Notes: generated by a model from the letters alone, not told the origin. Positions 1 to 9,398 are shown, counted from the stretch's first letter. The stretch: 64,000 bases of DNA from Alkalihalobacillus sp. LMS6 (GCF_024362765.1 NZ_CP093302.1:1022001-1086000), one strand, 5' to 3'. A program made the numbers and translations.

Positions 1-1
1 A

Positions 2-1009
2 GATATTCAATACTTACAAGCGTTAGCTCATGATTTAAACGATAAAGGGGAAGTGGAGACAACTGGTATAACGACGATCATCATGCCGGCGGATGAACAA
101 GTACCTGAGAGCGAATTAATTACAACATTAAATCCGAACTTAGCGAGTTTGTACGAGGGATTACAAGCAGAGTCGCCCCGACTAATCGATTCCAGTCGAA
201 CGAGGCTTCATATTTTTAGCGAAACCTTTGCAAAAGAAGAGGGTCTATTTGATACATTAGACGCTATCCAGAGGAATCCGTCTATTGAACAAAACTTAAA
301 GTTATTAATAAGCAGAGGCAGCGCCAGTGATCTATTTGATGCAAAATACCCGTTTCATTCAACTGCGCAACGTCATTTATTGGATTTAATTGAAAAGAAT
401 GAGATTGAACAACTCCCTAAATCGAGTATGCATGAGTTTTTATATCGGTATTATGCAACGGGGACGGACGCCTTCATTCCAGTGGTAGATCGAATCGGAG
501 ATCATGCGAAAATAACGGGGCTTGCTTTATTTCAAGGGGATAAATATCGGACGGAAATCAATTTACAGCAGAGCAGTTATTTCAGAAAATTATTTGAAAA
601 AACGACCCATGGAAATGCTTATGTTGCACTAGGTGAAGATAAAGGCATTGTTTACCGCTATATTAAGTCCGAACCTTCATGGGATGTCTCGAAAAATCAA
701 GATGGATCGATTGCTATAGATGTCACCCTTAAAATGGAAGGTACATTGAGGCAGAAAAAAGATGTCGCAGTTGGTGAAATAACTACGGGGGATCTTGAAC
801 AACGATCGAAGGAGCATTTTGAAGCGGAGTTCACGAAAATGATTTCATTTTTACAGGAGGAAAAGTTAGATCCAATCGGTATCACTGAAATTGTCAGGCA
901 CCATGTGCGTGGAATTGATATTGGCAAGTGGAAGGAAGAGCAATATTCAACTACGCCTGTCAACGTTCATGTTCGTTTCCAAGTAAATAATCGAGGCGCG
1001 GTAAAATAA
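2..1009 (+). CDS. Ger(x)C family spore germination protein, 5' partial
   Basis: The frame is open from the window edge, so the N-terminus (signal peptide and lipobox) lies upstream. The visible 335 residues begin DIQYLQALA and run through the long C-terminal region typical of GerAC/GerBC-type proteins, which are about 370-400 aa in full. Family knowledge: the C subunit is an outer-face lipoprotein of the spore inner membrane nutrient receptor, partnered by A and B subunits, which would be expected upstream. An internal GTG at 53 could be mistaken for a start, but codons before it still read as family sequence. The call rests on overall resemblance, not on a single motif. Confidence 0.8.
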   Translation, partial: DIQYLQALAHDLNDKGEVETTGITTIIMPADEQVPESELITTLNPNLASLYEGLQAESPRLIDSSRTRLHIFSETFAKEEGLFDTLDAIQRNPSIEQNLKLLISRGSASDLFDAKYPFHSTAQRHLLDLIEKNEIEQLPKSSMHEFLYRYYATGTDAFIPVVDRIGDHAKITGLALFQGDKYRTEINLQQSSYFRKLFEKTTHGNAYVALGEDKGIVYRYIKSEPSWDVSKNQDGSIAIDVTLKMEGTLRQKKDVAVGEITTGDLEQRSKEHFEAEFTKMISFLQEEKLDPIGITEIVRHHVRGIDIGKWKEEQYSTTPVNVHVRFQVNNRGAVK

Positions 1010-1095
1010 GAGCTGAGGATATGTTCTCTGGCTAATGAATCTGGTAAAATAAATAGAATTGTTATGTCTGATTTATAATTATCGGAGGAATGTCG

Positions 1096-2421
1096 GTGCA
1101 ACATGTTTACTACGGTTTTACGTTATTTCTTGTTTTTATTGGGCTAGCGTTTGATGCCAATGCCATATTGTGGATAGGTGGGCTATTAACGCTACCGATG
1201 CTCATCTATTCGTTTACAAAATCAAACCGCTTGTTTAAAAGCATGGGAATCGCTTTTTTAACGGGTGGTGCAATCTTACTACCGTTTAGCGATATGGCGA
1301 TACAGGGACTACCACCACTCTTCTCAAACAACTTAACGCTTGTCGTTTTTGTAGCGGTTGTGCCGTTGATGCAGGCGGCGATTGAGACGTTACACTATGA
1401 TAAACAAGTGCAAACGTGGTTGTTCAAAGGTGCGCATTCAACAGGGAAACTTCAGACAAAATCGCTCGTTACTACATACGGTTTTGTACCGTTTATGAAC
1501 CTATCCGTCTTGCCACTTTTACAAAATACGCTCCATCAACATGTAACGAACGTAAACAAGAAAGATCTTAATGCTCTTATAAGCAAAACAACGTTGCGTG
1601 GTTATGCGCTTGCGCTTGTTTGGATGCCAATGGAAATTATGGTTGTAACCGCAATCGGCTTAACAGGGCAAAGCTATGTATCACTTGTTCCTTATTTATT
1701 GCTTTTATCGATTCTGATGACAGTTATTGAAATCGGAAAAAATCGACTCTGGCATAGTGATTCGCTATCCGTTCACTACGAAGAAACGGCAGGTCGGTCA
1801 AAATGGTCTCTTGTTTTAGCTATTATCGTTTTTCTCCTTCTTGTCATTGGTATTGGAGAATGGTTGAATTTATCCTTTATTTTAACCGTTGTGCTATTAA
1901 TTCCATTGTTTTCTTTTATCTGGACAATCTTTTTTGGAAAAGGAAATGCATTCATAAAAAATGGCCTGTCCTCACTAGATAAACAGCTACGTACAGGTAT
2001 TCACCCTTTTATTGTCTTGTTTGTTTCATTAGGTTGGTTTACAGGTATTTTGAATCACACAGAGCTATTAAGCTATGTGCAGGAGCCGCTCTTTCAATTA
2101 GGTGACCAGCCAGCCATTCTGCTTGCGATTATTCCAATAAGTTTTTATCTGTTAGCGATGGTAGGGATTCATCCCATTGCCACGATGGTACTTGTGCATG
2201 AAGTCATTGGTCCGATCTTACTACCGACGATGCCAATCGCATTAACGGTTATGTACATCGTGAGCGCACTCGCAACCTTTACCATTTCGCCATACGGCAT
2301 TGTGGTGACAATGACAGCTCGTCATACAGAGCAAAATCCTTACCGCATCATGCTAACCAATTTACCTTTCGCGATTCTATTTGCAGCGTTAGCCATAGGT
2401 GTATTGTTGCTGATGCAATAA
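1096..2421 (+). CDS. Multi-pass membrane permease of unknown substrate
   Basis: About 441 aa, almost wholly hydrophobic, with roughly 11-12 predicted membrane spans and only short loops. The layout resembles ion-transporter/anion permease superfamily members, but I do not recognise a specific family or substrate. The GTG at 1096 is preferred because GGAGG (1084-1088) sits 7 bases before it; the in-frame ATG at 1090 would leave only one base of spacing. The gene follows the germination gene by about 85 bp and precedes a peptidase by about 70 bp in the same direction. Peptide or amino-acid-derived substrates are possible from that pairing, but this is only inference. Confidence 0.7.
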   Translation: MQHVYYGFTLFLVFIGLAFDANAILWIGGLLTLPMLIYSFTKSNRLFKSMGIAFLTGGAILLPFSDMAIQGLPPLFSNNLTLVVFVAVVPLMQAAIETLHYDKQVQTWLFKGAHSTGKLQTKSLVTTYGFVPFMNLSVLPLLQNTLHQHVTNVNKKDLNALISKTTLRGYALALVWMPMEIMVVTAIGLTGQSYVSLVPYLLLLSILMTVIEIGKNRLWHSDSLSVHYEETAGRSKWSLVLAIIVFLLLVIGIGEWLNLSFILTVVLLIPLFSFIWTIFFGKGNAFIKNGLSSLDKQLRTGIHPFIVLFVSLGWFTGILNHTELLSYVQEPLFQLGDQPAILLAIIPISFYLLAMVGIHPIATMVLVHEVIGPILLPTMPIALTVMYIVSALATFTISPYGIVVTMTARHTEQNPYRIMLTNLPFAILFAALAIGVLLLMQ

Positions 2422-2490
2422 TGTTTGTAAGTGGTGAAAATTTGCCACTTACAAGTGTTCAATTACGTGCAAGGAAAGAAGGAATGTCAA

Positions 2491-3630
2491 ATGACGAAAA
2501 AAGAGCAAATGATTCAAATGTTAGAAACCTTCGTGATGATGGATAGTGGCTCCTATGATAAATCAGGAGTAGATCGATTAGGTTCCCTTTTAATTGATAC
2601 CTATCGTTCCATTGGTTATGAAGAAACCGTTTATAAGCAAGATGTCTATGGCGATCATATTTTATTACGTCAAAAAACGAACACGCAAGAGTCTAGCATT
2701 CTACTGTTAGCGCATATGGATACCGTTTTTCCTGTTGGCACAGCTATTTCTCGTCCGTTCACGATTGATGGCGATTATGCATATGGACCAGGAGTAGCAG
2801 ATATGAAAGGAAGTCATGTGACAACGTTTTTTGCGCTAAGAGAACTCTATGAAACGCATCCAGATTTATTGCGGCATATTGACGTGCTGTTAACGAGTGA
2901 TGAGGAAATTGGCGCAGTCTCGGCTCGTCCTTACATCGAACAACACGCACAAGGAAAAAAAGCGGTCTTAGTCATGGAACCAGCTCGAAAAGACGGTTCA
3001 GTTGTGACGTTTCGACGTGGCGGCGGCCGTTACACAATGAAAGTAGAGGGGATTGCCGCTCATTCCGGGAACGACCCAGAAAAAGGAGCAAGTGCTATTG
3101 AAGAATTGGCGCATAAAATTATTGCACTTCACCAGTTGTCTGATCAAGAAGCTGGAATACATGTAAATGTGGGCGTAATAAAAGGTGGGACCTCTGTCAA
3201 TACCGTTGCCGATTATGCAGAAGCAGATATTGATATTCGAATTTCTACGATAGAGCAAGCTAGTGAACTTGAAAAAGCAATCCATGACATAGCTAAACAA
3301 AACCATGTGTCACAAACAAAAACAACAGTAGAAGGTGGTAGTACGAGACCACCAATGGTTCGTACAGAAGAAACGATCCAACTCTATCACCTGGTCAAAG
3401 CTTGTGGAGCGCAATTAGGGATTGAAGTAAAAGAGACCGCATCAGGAGGCGGTTCCGATGCTTCCTATACATCCGCATTAGGTGTACCAACCATTGATGG
3501 GATGGGTCCAATAGGAGGAGGGTTTCACAGCGTTGAAAAGTTTTTATTTGTTCCTTCTTTAGAAGAACGATCAAACCTTCTTGTTAACGTCATGAAACAC
3601 CTGCTTACAAGAGACGCGGTGTCTAAATAA
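2491..3630 (+). CDS. M20 family metallopeptidase, carboxypeptidase G2-like
   Basis: A 379-aa cytoplasmic dizinc hydrolase. Visible metal and catalytic residues in family order: His75 and Asp77 (HMDTVFP), Asp104 (GPGVADMKG), the general-base pair Glu138-Glu139 (TSDEEIG), and a C-terminal His346 (GGGFHSVEKF). The GGGSDAS motif near residue 325 and a dimerisation insert in the middle fit the ArgE/CPG2 branch (glutamate carboxypeptidase, deacetylase or desuccinylase type). The ATG at 2491 with AGAAGGA 8 bases upstream is chosen over an upstream in-frame GTG (2431) that adds a non-homologous leader. The exact substrate cannot be set from sequence. Confidence 0.88.
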   Translation: MTKKEQMIQMLETFVMMDSGSYDKSGVDRLGSLLIDTYRSIGYEETVYKQDVYGDHILLRQKTNTQESSILLLAHMDTVFPVGTAISRPFTIDGDYAYGPGVADMKGSHVTTFFALRELYETHPDLLRHIDVLLTSDEEIGAVSARPYIEQHAQGKKAVLVMEPARKDGSVVTFRRGGGRYTMKVEGIAAHSGNDPEKGASAIEELAHKIIALHQLSDQEAGIHVNVGVIKGGTSVNTVADYAEADIDIRISTIEQASELEKAIHDIAKQNHVSQTKTTVEGGSTRPPMVRTEETIQLYHLVKACGAQLGIEVKETASGGGSDASYTSALGVPTIDGMGPIGGGFHSVEKFLFVPSLEERSNLLVNVMKHLLTRDAVSK

Positions 3631-3706
3631 GTGGAACAACTCCCGTTTTACATAGTTGATGTGTTTGCAAGATTAATGATTAAAAGAAGTTTATTGCAAA
3701 TTTGAT

Positions 3707-3800
3707 TGGCGGTGACGCCTGCGGAAAAAGGGGCGAGTTGAGACAGAGCAGGTCGAAGGCTGCGCAGGCTCAACCGTTCCTCCGCGGCAAGCTTCCGCCA
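3707..3800. repeat. Interspersed intergenic repeat, copy 1
   Basis: A GC-rich block in AT-rich intergenic DNA. It starts TGGCGGTGACGCCTGCGG and ends CCGCGGCAAGCTTCCGCCA, so the two ends (TGGCGG/CCGCCA) are inverted. It shares TGGCG..GAC..CCTGCGG, a GAGAC core and the CGGCAAGC..CGCCA end with the copies near 29.0 kb and 18.7 kb. It resembles a repeat I associate with many Bacillaceae intergenic regions. It can fold into a long imperfect hairpin. Function unknown. Confidence 0.7.
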
Positions 3801-3840
3801 ATGAATATAAAAGCAAAAGGAAGTAGGAAAAGGAGACGGA

Positions 3841-4347
3841 ATGATTAAACAAATTAATTGTATCCAGGACTGGGACCATTCATTAAGCCATTTATTAGTA
3901 GATTGTGTAAATGATGGCGCTTCAATCAATTTTTTAGCCCCTTTGACGCTCGAAAAAGCACATGACTATTGGGATTCTGTTGTGCTTTCAGACACACACA
4001 GTTGCTTAATTGCGATTGATGAAGGGACGGCCGTTGGCACGGTTCAACTACTTTGTTGTGAAAAGGAAAATGGTCGGCATCGTGCAGAAATCGCTAAATT
4101 AATGGTTCATTCAAATTTTAGGGGGAAAGGAATTGCTTCACAACTAATGAACCAAGCAGAGCAACTAGCAGTGTCCAAAGGCATTCACCTGCTAACCTTA
4201 GATACAGAAAAGGGTTCGTCTGCAAATGCACTGTATCAGCATTTAGGTTACACATTTGCAGGATCGATCCCACATTTTGCTCAATCTGCTTTATCCCATA
4301 AAATCAAAGCAACAAATTTCTACTACAAACAAGTTGGCTCTTTATGA
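3841..4347 (+). CDS. GNAT family N-acetyltransferase
   Basis: A 168-aa protein with the GNAT acetyl-CoA binding signature FRGKGIASQLMNQAE (about residues 99-113) and the following strand LLTLDTEKGSSANALYQHLGY, typical of small-molecule acetyltransferases. AAGGAGACGG just upstream supports the ATG. Its TGA overlaps the ATG of the histidine kinase (ATGA), so it is probably translationally coupled to the two-component/ABC operon. It may modify the same toxic compound that the operon exports, but that is inference; the acceptor substrate is unknown. Confidence 0.85.
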   Translation: MIKQINCIQDWDHSLSHLLVDCVNDGASINFLAPLTLEKAHDYWDSVVLSDTHSCLIAIDEGTAVGTVQLLCCEKENGRHRAEIAKLMVHSNFRGKGIASQLMNQAEQLAVSKGIHLLTLDTEKGSSANALYQHLGYTFAGSIPHFAQSALSHKIKATNFYYKQVGSL

Positions 4348-5465
4348 ACGTCTGGCTAAGCTTGCTATTTATCGGACTGGCAAACGGCATTGTAGCAAAT
4401 TCAACTCCAGAATTAATGGAAAACCCTTTTTTTTGGATCATCGTCGGTTTAATGATAGCGGGTATTTGTTCTGAACCTTTATGGCCAAAACCGATCTATC
4501 TCTACATCATATTAATCTTCATCGTGACGATGTTCATAAATTTCTATCGTGTTGATCATGGTTGGCTGATCATATGGAGCTTTGTTTTCCTATCTTTTTA
4601 TACACGAATCGATAATAGGAGCTATTCTTTCGCAGTACTAGTTTTCCTTCTTTTCGCTATCGCAGGTACAACCTCGAATGGGGCCAGTATGTCGGTCGCA
4701 TTATTCATTTCCTCGATTAGTCTTTATTGTGCGTGGTCTGCAAATCAGCAACGACAGCTTACCAATGAGAGTGAAATAAAAAGTGAAACACTGGTCTATG
4801 AAAATCGCTTACTTAAAAGACAGTTAATCGAGGAAGAAGACTTGGTGAAGCAAGCAGAGCGTACCCGAATTGCTCGAGATGTTCATGATTCAGTTGGGCA
4901 TCAGTTAACCGCTCTCGGTATGCAGTTGCAAATGGCTGAACTACATGGTAAGGAAGAAAATCACTATCTTTTAGGTGCTAGACAAACCGCTCGTCAAGCA
5001 TTAGATGAAATGAGAAATGCTGTTCAGGCACTCGAAAAAGAAGAAGTTCGTGGTGTTGCCATGATTGTACGATTAATTCGAAAGTTAGAGATGGAAAGCC
5101 AAGTTCGTGTATCGTTAACAACTGAAAATGGCGCACTTTCAAAGCAATTGTCCAATGAGCAAAGCATTGCCCTGTATCGTTTTGTGCAAGAAGGATTAAC
5201 CAATGCAATGCGCCACGCATATGCAAAAAAAGTGGACGTGACGCTTTCGGTATATGCAGAAACATCTTATGTTGCAATTGTTAAAAATGAAGCCACACCA
5301 ACAGCGTTGAAAGAGGGGTTTGGTCTTTCGCAACTTCGGAATCGATTTGAGGCTTTAGAGGGACAATTCTTTGCTCGTTTTAAAGAAAAGGATTTTTATA
5401 TGAAAGGGGTGTTTCCACTTGAGCCAAAAACAAATCCTGATCGTGGAAGATCAACCGATTGTTAG
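4344..5465 (+). CDS. Sensor histidine kinase, NarL-type partner (LnrJ/DesK-like)
   Basis: A 373-aa membrane kinase. Residues 1-135 form about five hydrophobic segments with almost no extracellular loop, so it probably senses within the membrane. The HisKA_3 dimerisation box holds the phosphorylated His181 (RDVHDSVGHQL), followed by an HATPase_c domain with N-box Asn287 (QEGLTNAMRHA) and G-box GFGLSQLRNR. Its last 47 bases overlap the response-regulator gene. The order kinase-regulator-ATPase-permease-permease matches B. subtilis lnrJKLMN (linearmycin resistance), so membrane stress by an antibiotic is a plausible signal. Confidence 0.9.
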   Translation: MNVWLSLLFIGLANGIVANSTPELMENPFFWIIVGLMIAGICSEPLWPKPIYLYIILIFIVTMFINFYRVDHGWLIIWSFVFLSFYTRIDNRSYSFAVLVFLLFAIAGTTSNGASMSVALFISSISLYCAWSANQQRQLTNESEIKSETLVYENRLLKRQLIEEEDLVKQAERTRIARDVHDSVGHQLTALGMQLQMAELHGKEENHYLLGARQTARQALDEMRNAVQALEKEEVRGVAMIVRLIRKLEMESQVRVSLTTENGALSKQLSNEQSIALYRFVQEGLTNAMRHAYAKKVDVTLSVYAETSYVAIVKNEATPTALKEGFGLSQLRNRFEALEGQFFARFKEKDFYMKGVFPLEPKTNPDRGRSTDC

Positions 5466-6054
5466 ACAGGGTTTAAAAATGATGATTGAATACGGTGGAG
5501 AGTACGATGTGCAGGAAGCAAGTGACGGTCTAGAAGCGGTAAAAATCGCACTTTCCCACCACCTTGATTTAATTTTAATGGATGTGCGCATGCCGAATAT
5601 GGACGGTATCCATGCAGTGAAAGAGATTCGGAGACTGAAGAAACAAGCGAAAATCGTGATGCTGACAACGTTTGCGGATGAAGATTATGCACTTCAATCG
5701 TTAAAGCTAGGAGCAAACGGATACATGTTAAAGGATGCCGACCGAGACAGTTTAATGCTTTCAATTAAAAAAGCACTAGATGGCGAGATGATTTTAGATG
5801 GACAAGTCGCGTCGAAAATCATTCCTACATTACTTGAACAAAATCAGGTGGAGCAGAGAGCGACCCCGAATTTAACAGAGCGAGAAAGAGACATTGTTCG
5901 TATGGTTGGAGAGGGATTAAGCAACGCAGAGATTGCAGAGGCACTTTTTTTAACAGTGGGGACAGTGAAAAACTATATTAGCCAGCTGTTTTTAAAACTA
6001 CATGTTCGCGATCGAACACAGTTAGCGATTTATTCGATTAAAAACCAAATATGA
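5419..6054 (+). CDS. NarL/FixJ-type response regulator (LnrK-like)
   Basis: A 211-aa protein with an N-terminal receiver domain (acidic pair Glu10-Asp11, phosphorylated Asp55 in LILMDVRMPN, Thr near 83 and Lys104 in LKDAD) and a C-terminal LuxR-type helix-turn-helix starting NLTEREREDIV-like at about residue 150 and ending with the VGTVKNYISQLFLKL recognition region. The start is TTG at 5419, preceded by GAAAGGGG 9 bases upstream and lying inside the kinase gene. It presumably controls the downstream ABC genes; two short TGACT-centred palindromes lie between its stop and the ATPase gene. Confidence 0.9.
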   Translation: MSQKQILIVEDQPIVRQGLKMMIEYGGEYDVQEASDGLEAVKIALSHHLDLILMDVRMPNMDGIHAVKEIRRLKKQAKIVMLTTFADEDYALQSLKLGANGYMLKDADRDSLMLSIKKALDGEMILDGQVASKIIPTLLEQNQVEQRATPNLTERERDIVRMVGEGLSNAEIAEALFLTVGTVKNYISQLFLKLHVRDRTQLAIYSIKNQI

Positions 6055-6092
6055 CTCAAGTCATATAAAAACAAGAAATGAGTGACTTAAGT
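6051..6092. promoter_or_regulatory. Pair of similar palindromes, candidate response-regulator sites
   Basis: ATGACTCAAGTCAT (6051-6064) and TGACTTAAGTAA (6083-6094 region, core ACTTAAGT 6085-6092) have centres 31 bp apart, close to three helical turns. They sit between the regulator stop codon and the ABC ATPase. The repeat of TGACT-N2-AGT suggests a dimer binding twice. The assignment to the neighbouring regulator is inferred. Confidence 0.4.
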
Positions 6093-6152
6093 AAATCCTC
6101 ACAGCCAACTAAGTCCATTACACTATAAACGATACAAATGGAGGTGAGTAGT

Positions 6153-7082
6153 TTGATTGAAACTGAACAAATAAGTAAATCATTTAAGTCTATACAAGCG
6201 GTAAAAGATGTAGGACTTTATTTAAAAAGTGGTGAGTCTGTTGGGCTGCTTGGACCGAACGGAGCTGGAAAATCCACGCTCATTGACATGTTATCGAGCT
6301 TAAGCAAGCCTACTAAAGGAAGAATCTTTTTTAATGGTAAACCAATTTTTTCACAACTGAAAGCGTTTCGAGAAAAAATCGGTGTGGTTCCCCAAGATCT
6401 TGCCTTATATCAAGAATTGACTGCAAAAGAGAACTTACTGTTTTTTGGAAAAGCGTATAAATTAAAGGGGGGTCTCTTGCATAATCGGGTCAGCGAACTA
6501 TTAAAAATGGTTGAGTTAGAAGAGCGTAAAAATGATCAAGTAAAGACGTACTCTGGTGGAATGAAGCGACGATTAAATTTGGCGATTGCGTTAATCCACA
6601 AACCAGACTTTCTAATACTAGATGAGCCAACTGTAGGTATTGATCCGCACTCAAGAAGATATTTGCTCGATTTAATTCGAACCTTGCAACGTGAAGAAGG
6701 CAAAACCATTTTGTATACAAGTCACTATATGGAAGAAGTGGAATACCTCTGTGATCGCATTTATATTCTGGACCGAGGCTCAATCATTGCTTCAGGGACA
6801 AACGAAGAAATTAAACATATTTTGAACCAAGAATGGACCTATGAGCTTTTGGTAAATGAAAAGGATGGGCAATTAGAAGATGCGCTTCATTCATTGGAAG
6901 CAGTAAAATCTGTGAACCAATTGGAGCGAGGCTACCGGGTCGTTTCACAAGAAGAAGGTTTATTCCGTTCACTTTTGCAAGTAACAGAAACGGCAGGAGT
7001 TGAAGTTCAAGGGATAAAAGTAGAAGAGCCGACTTTAGAAGATGTGTTTTTACATTTAACTGGTCGTTCTTTGCGAGATTAA
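6153..7082 (+). CDS. ABC transporter ATP-binding protein (LnrL-like)
   Basis: About 309 aa with one nucleotide-binding domain: Walker A GPNGAGKST, Q-loop VVPQDLALYQE, signature YSGGMKRRL, Walker B LILDEPTVGID and switch His (YTSHYMEEVE), followed by a DUF4162-like C-terminal extension common in drug and antibiotic exporters. TTG at 6153 is preferred because GGAGGTGA (6140-6146) is correctly spaced from it, while the ATG at 6138 overlaps that site. It would energise the two ABC-2 permeases encoded next. Confidence 0.9.
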   Translation: MIETEQISKSFKSIQAVKDVGLYLKSGESVGLLGPNGAGKSTLIDMLSSLSKPTKGRIFFNGKPIFSQLKAFREKIGVVPQDLALYQELTAKENLLFFGKAYKLKGGLLHNRVSELLKMVELEERKNDQVKTYSGGMKRRLNLAIALIHKPDFLILDEPTVGIDPHSRRYLLDLIRTLQREEGKTILYTSHYMEEVEYLCDRIYILDRGSIIASGTNEEIKHILNQEWTYELLVNEKDGQLEDALHSLEAVKSVNQLERGYRVVSQEEGLFRSLLQVTETAGVEVQGIKVEEPTLEDVFLHLTGRSLRD

Positions 7083-7094
7083 CGAGGTGATGAC

Positions 7095-8282
7095 ATGAGT
7101 ATCTTGAGAAAAGAATTAAAACAGCTCCTCAATGATAAAGCTGCCTTGTTATCGACACTTTTACTGCCATTCATTTCTACAATGATTTTAGGATTCGCGT
7201 TAGCAAATACTTTCGGGTCACAAGCTGAACTAGACAATGTGTCGATCGCAATTGTTGAATCGAGTGGATTAGATGAAGACATTTCCGTGGCACTCGATGA
7301 ACTTGCAGTGGATGAAGAGCTGTTGCGGCAAACCGCTGTACCGGACTCGCTTTTCGCCAATATAGATGAAGAAATCGGTGTTGACTATTTTTCAGATAGT
7401 GAAGAGTTTATCGAGGAAGATTATACAGCGGTGATTGCTATTCCTGCTGCGTATAGGTATAACGTATGGCTTGAGCAATTTGGCATTGAGAGCGAGCGAG
7501 AGGCTGAGCCGTTTGATGTTTTGCTGAATTCAGAGCAACCGCGAGAGGCGATCATTGTTGAAACCATGCTAAACAGTTATTTAGAACAAGTTTATGTACA
7601 CGCAGTTCTTGACGAGGAGGAAGAACGATCTCAGAATTTCGGTGAGGTCGTTGTTCAGGGCGAATCGCCAATCACGTCATTTGAATATTACACGTATGGA
7701 ATGGGTGTAGTGTATGTATTTTTTACAGCAGGCTTAATGGCGAACTTTGCGTTCTCTGAAAAGAAGAAAAAGGTATATGGTCGATTGCTTTTAGCCAATA
7801 TTCAGCCAGTAAGTTATTTATTCGCAAAATTTGTAACGTCTTTTTTCATTGTCCTTTTACAATTAATGGTGTTATTTGCTCTATCCATGCTTATTTTTCA
7901 ACTTACGGTTAGTCAGTGGGGAAGTTTTTTAGCGGTCATTGTTGTTTTGTGTTTATCTGTTGCGAGTGTGGCTTCACTTCTGGTCGCCGTTACATTTAGA
8001 GCGAATTCTGAAAAGGCAGCAAACGTATTTATGCTTTTGATCGTTTCGGTTCTCGCTTTTTTAGGTGGAAGTTTCTTTCCAACGTCGGATTTATCACCAG
8101 TACTTGCTGAGATTGGTCGTTTTACACCTAATGGTCATGCTTTACAAGCCCTTATTCAATCTGGTCAAGGTGCGACAATAGACGATGTAACAGGAACCCT
8201 TTTCTATTTATCAGGTTTTGCCGTCATGTTATTTGTGATTGCTTGGATCGTGTTTCCTAGTAAAGGAGGCACAGTAAAATGA
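7095..8282 (+). CDS. ABC-2 type permease, first subunit (LnrM-like)
   Basis: A 395-aa membrane protein. One N-terminal span (about 20-42) is followed by a large extracytoplasmic acidic domain (about 45-215), then five spans to the C-terminus, the usual ABC2_membrane_3 layout. GAGGTGATGAC precedes the ATG. The stop overlaps the next permease start (ATGA), implying coupled synthesis of a heterodimeric channel. Length matches LnrM (about 390 aa). The extracytoplasmic domain is strongly acidic, as expected for an alkaliphile. The exported substrate is not determinable here; amphiphilic antibiotics are the family precedent. Confidence 0.85.
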   Translation: MSILRKELKQLLNDKAALLSTLLLPFISTMILGFALANTFGSQAELDNVSIAIVESSGLDEDISVALDELAVDEELLRQTAVPDSLFANIDEEIGVDYFSDSEEFIEEDYTAVIAIPAAYRYNVWLEQFGIESEREAEPFDVLLNSEQPREAIIVETMLNSYLEQVYVHAVLDEEEERSQNFGEVVVQGESPITSFEYYTYGMGVVYVFFTAGLMANFAFSEKKKKVYGRLLLANIQPVSYLFAKFVTSFFIVLLQLMVLFALSMLIFQLTVSQWGSFLAVIVVLCLSVASVASLLVAVTFRANSEKAANVFMLLIVSVLAFLGGSFFPTSDLSPVLAEIGRFTPNGHALQALIQSGQGATIDDVTGTLFYLSGFAVMLFVIAWIVFPSKGGTVK

Positions 8283-9340
8283 ACGCTATTTTTTATCAAT
8301 ATTGGAAAGAAATTATTCGCGCACCGTTGACCCTCTTATTAATGATAGGTATGACGGTCTTATTCTCGGTTATTATGAGTAGTTCAAGCTCCTCGCAACT
8401 GAATGTTAGTGTCTATTCAACTGAACTATCTGACGAACAGGTAAATGAAAAAGTAACAGCATTGCATGACGAGCATTCACGTTTTTCATTTGAAGTTATA
8501 GACAAAACGGAGGCCGAGCGATATTTAACAACACAACAAGAAGAAGCGATTGTTCAATTAGAGGCAGATACGTACACGATTCATGCAGCGTATGAAGAAG
8601 CGCCAATCGTTTATATGATTGAGCCTGCTATTCGCTCTCACTATATGATGGCTCAAGTAGAGGAAAGAGGAGATCGTGCAACGGTCAATCAAGAGTTATT
8701 TGCATTTGAATCATCTGTAATGGAAGAGGAGCAGGGGGTGGATTATAATCTACACAGCTTATTTGGATTTACACTTTTCTTTTCCTTTTTTACAATGGGC
8801 TTTACGATTTTAACCATCATTGAATTAAAAGAAAATGGGGTATGGAATCGACTTCTGTTAACGCCTACGTCAAAAACCCAATTGTATGTTAGTAATTTGC
8901 TCGTGGCATTTGTGCTGACCTTTACCCAAATCGCCATCGTGCTTACGATCTTTATGCTCTTCTTTAACGTTGATTTCTATGGTGGTTTCTGGAATTTGTT
9001 TCTTGTCATTGTGCCTTATTTATTTGCTACTATGGCGTTTGGCATTTTTATGAGTGGCATCGTCACGTCTTCTCAACAGTTATCTGCTGTTATTCCGCTT
9101 TTTGCCACCAGTTTTGCCATGCTTGGAGGAACGTTTTGGCCTTTAGACGTTGTAGAATCAGATATTATGCTCGCACTGTCGTATATGAGTCCATTACGTT
9201 ACGGTCTTGAAATGATGGCAGGCGCTACTTATGGAGGATGGAATCTTGCTGACTTCTTCCTACCAAGCGCAATATTAATCTTTATGGGTTTGGCATTTAC
9301 GGGGATTGGGATTCGCTTAATGGAAAGAAAGGCGATTTAA
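8279..9340 (+). CDS. ABC-2 type permease, second subunit (LnrN-like)
   Basis: A 353-aa protein with the same architecture as its upstream partner: one span near residue 20, an extracytoplasmic domain to about 155, then five or six spans, with the FW/MSPLRYGLEMM C-terminal region typical of ABC-2 permeases. It overlaps the preceding gene by 4 bp and ends the operon. Both permeases with a single ATPase point to a heterodimeric exporter. Confidence 0.85.
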   Translation: MNAIFYQYWKEIIRAPLTLLLMIGMTVLFSVIMSSSSSSQLNVSVYSTELSDEQVNEKVTALHDEHSRFSFEVIDKTEAERYLTTQQEEAIVQLEADTYTIHAAYEEAPIVYMIEPAIRSHYMMAQVEERGDRATVNQELFAFESSVMEEEQGVDYNLHSLFGFTLFFSFFTMGFTILTIIELKENGVWNRLLLTPTSKTQLYVSNLLVAFVLTFTQIAIVLTIFMLFFNVDFYGGFWNLFLVIVPYLFATMAFGIFMSGIVTSSQQLSAVIPLFATSFAMLGGTFWPLDVVESDIMLALSYMSPLRYGLEMMAGATYGGWNLADFFLPSAILIFMGLAFTGIGIRLMERKAI

Positions 9341-9349
9341 AGAAAAAAA

Positions 9350-9392
9350 CCTTCTTCAACGTTTCTTTTTTCAAGTGATACGTTGGAGGAGG
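9350..9392 (-). terminator. Rho-independent terminator
   Basis: CCTTCTTCAACGT (9350-9362) pairs with ACGTTGGAGGAGG (9380-9392) allowing G-T pairs. A run of seven T follows on the minus strand, so it terminates the broken minus-strand gene; it may also slow transcripts leaving the exporter operon. Confidence 0.6.
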
Positions 9393-9398
9393 CTCAAA

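Noticed and set aside
2431-2490. Upstream GTG start for the M20 peptidase
   Set aside because: It adds a leader with no family resemblance, and a good ribosome site precedes the ATG at 2491.
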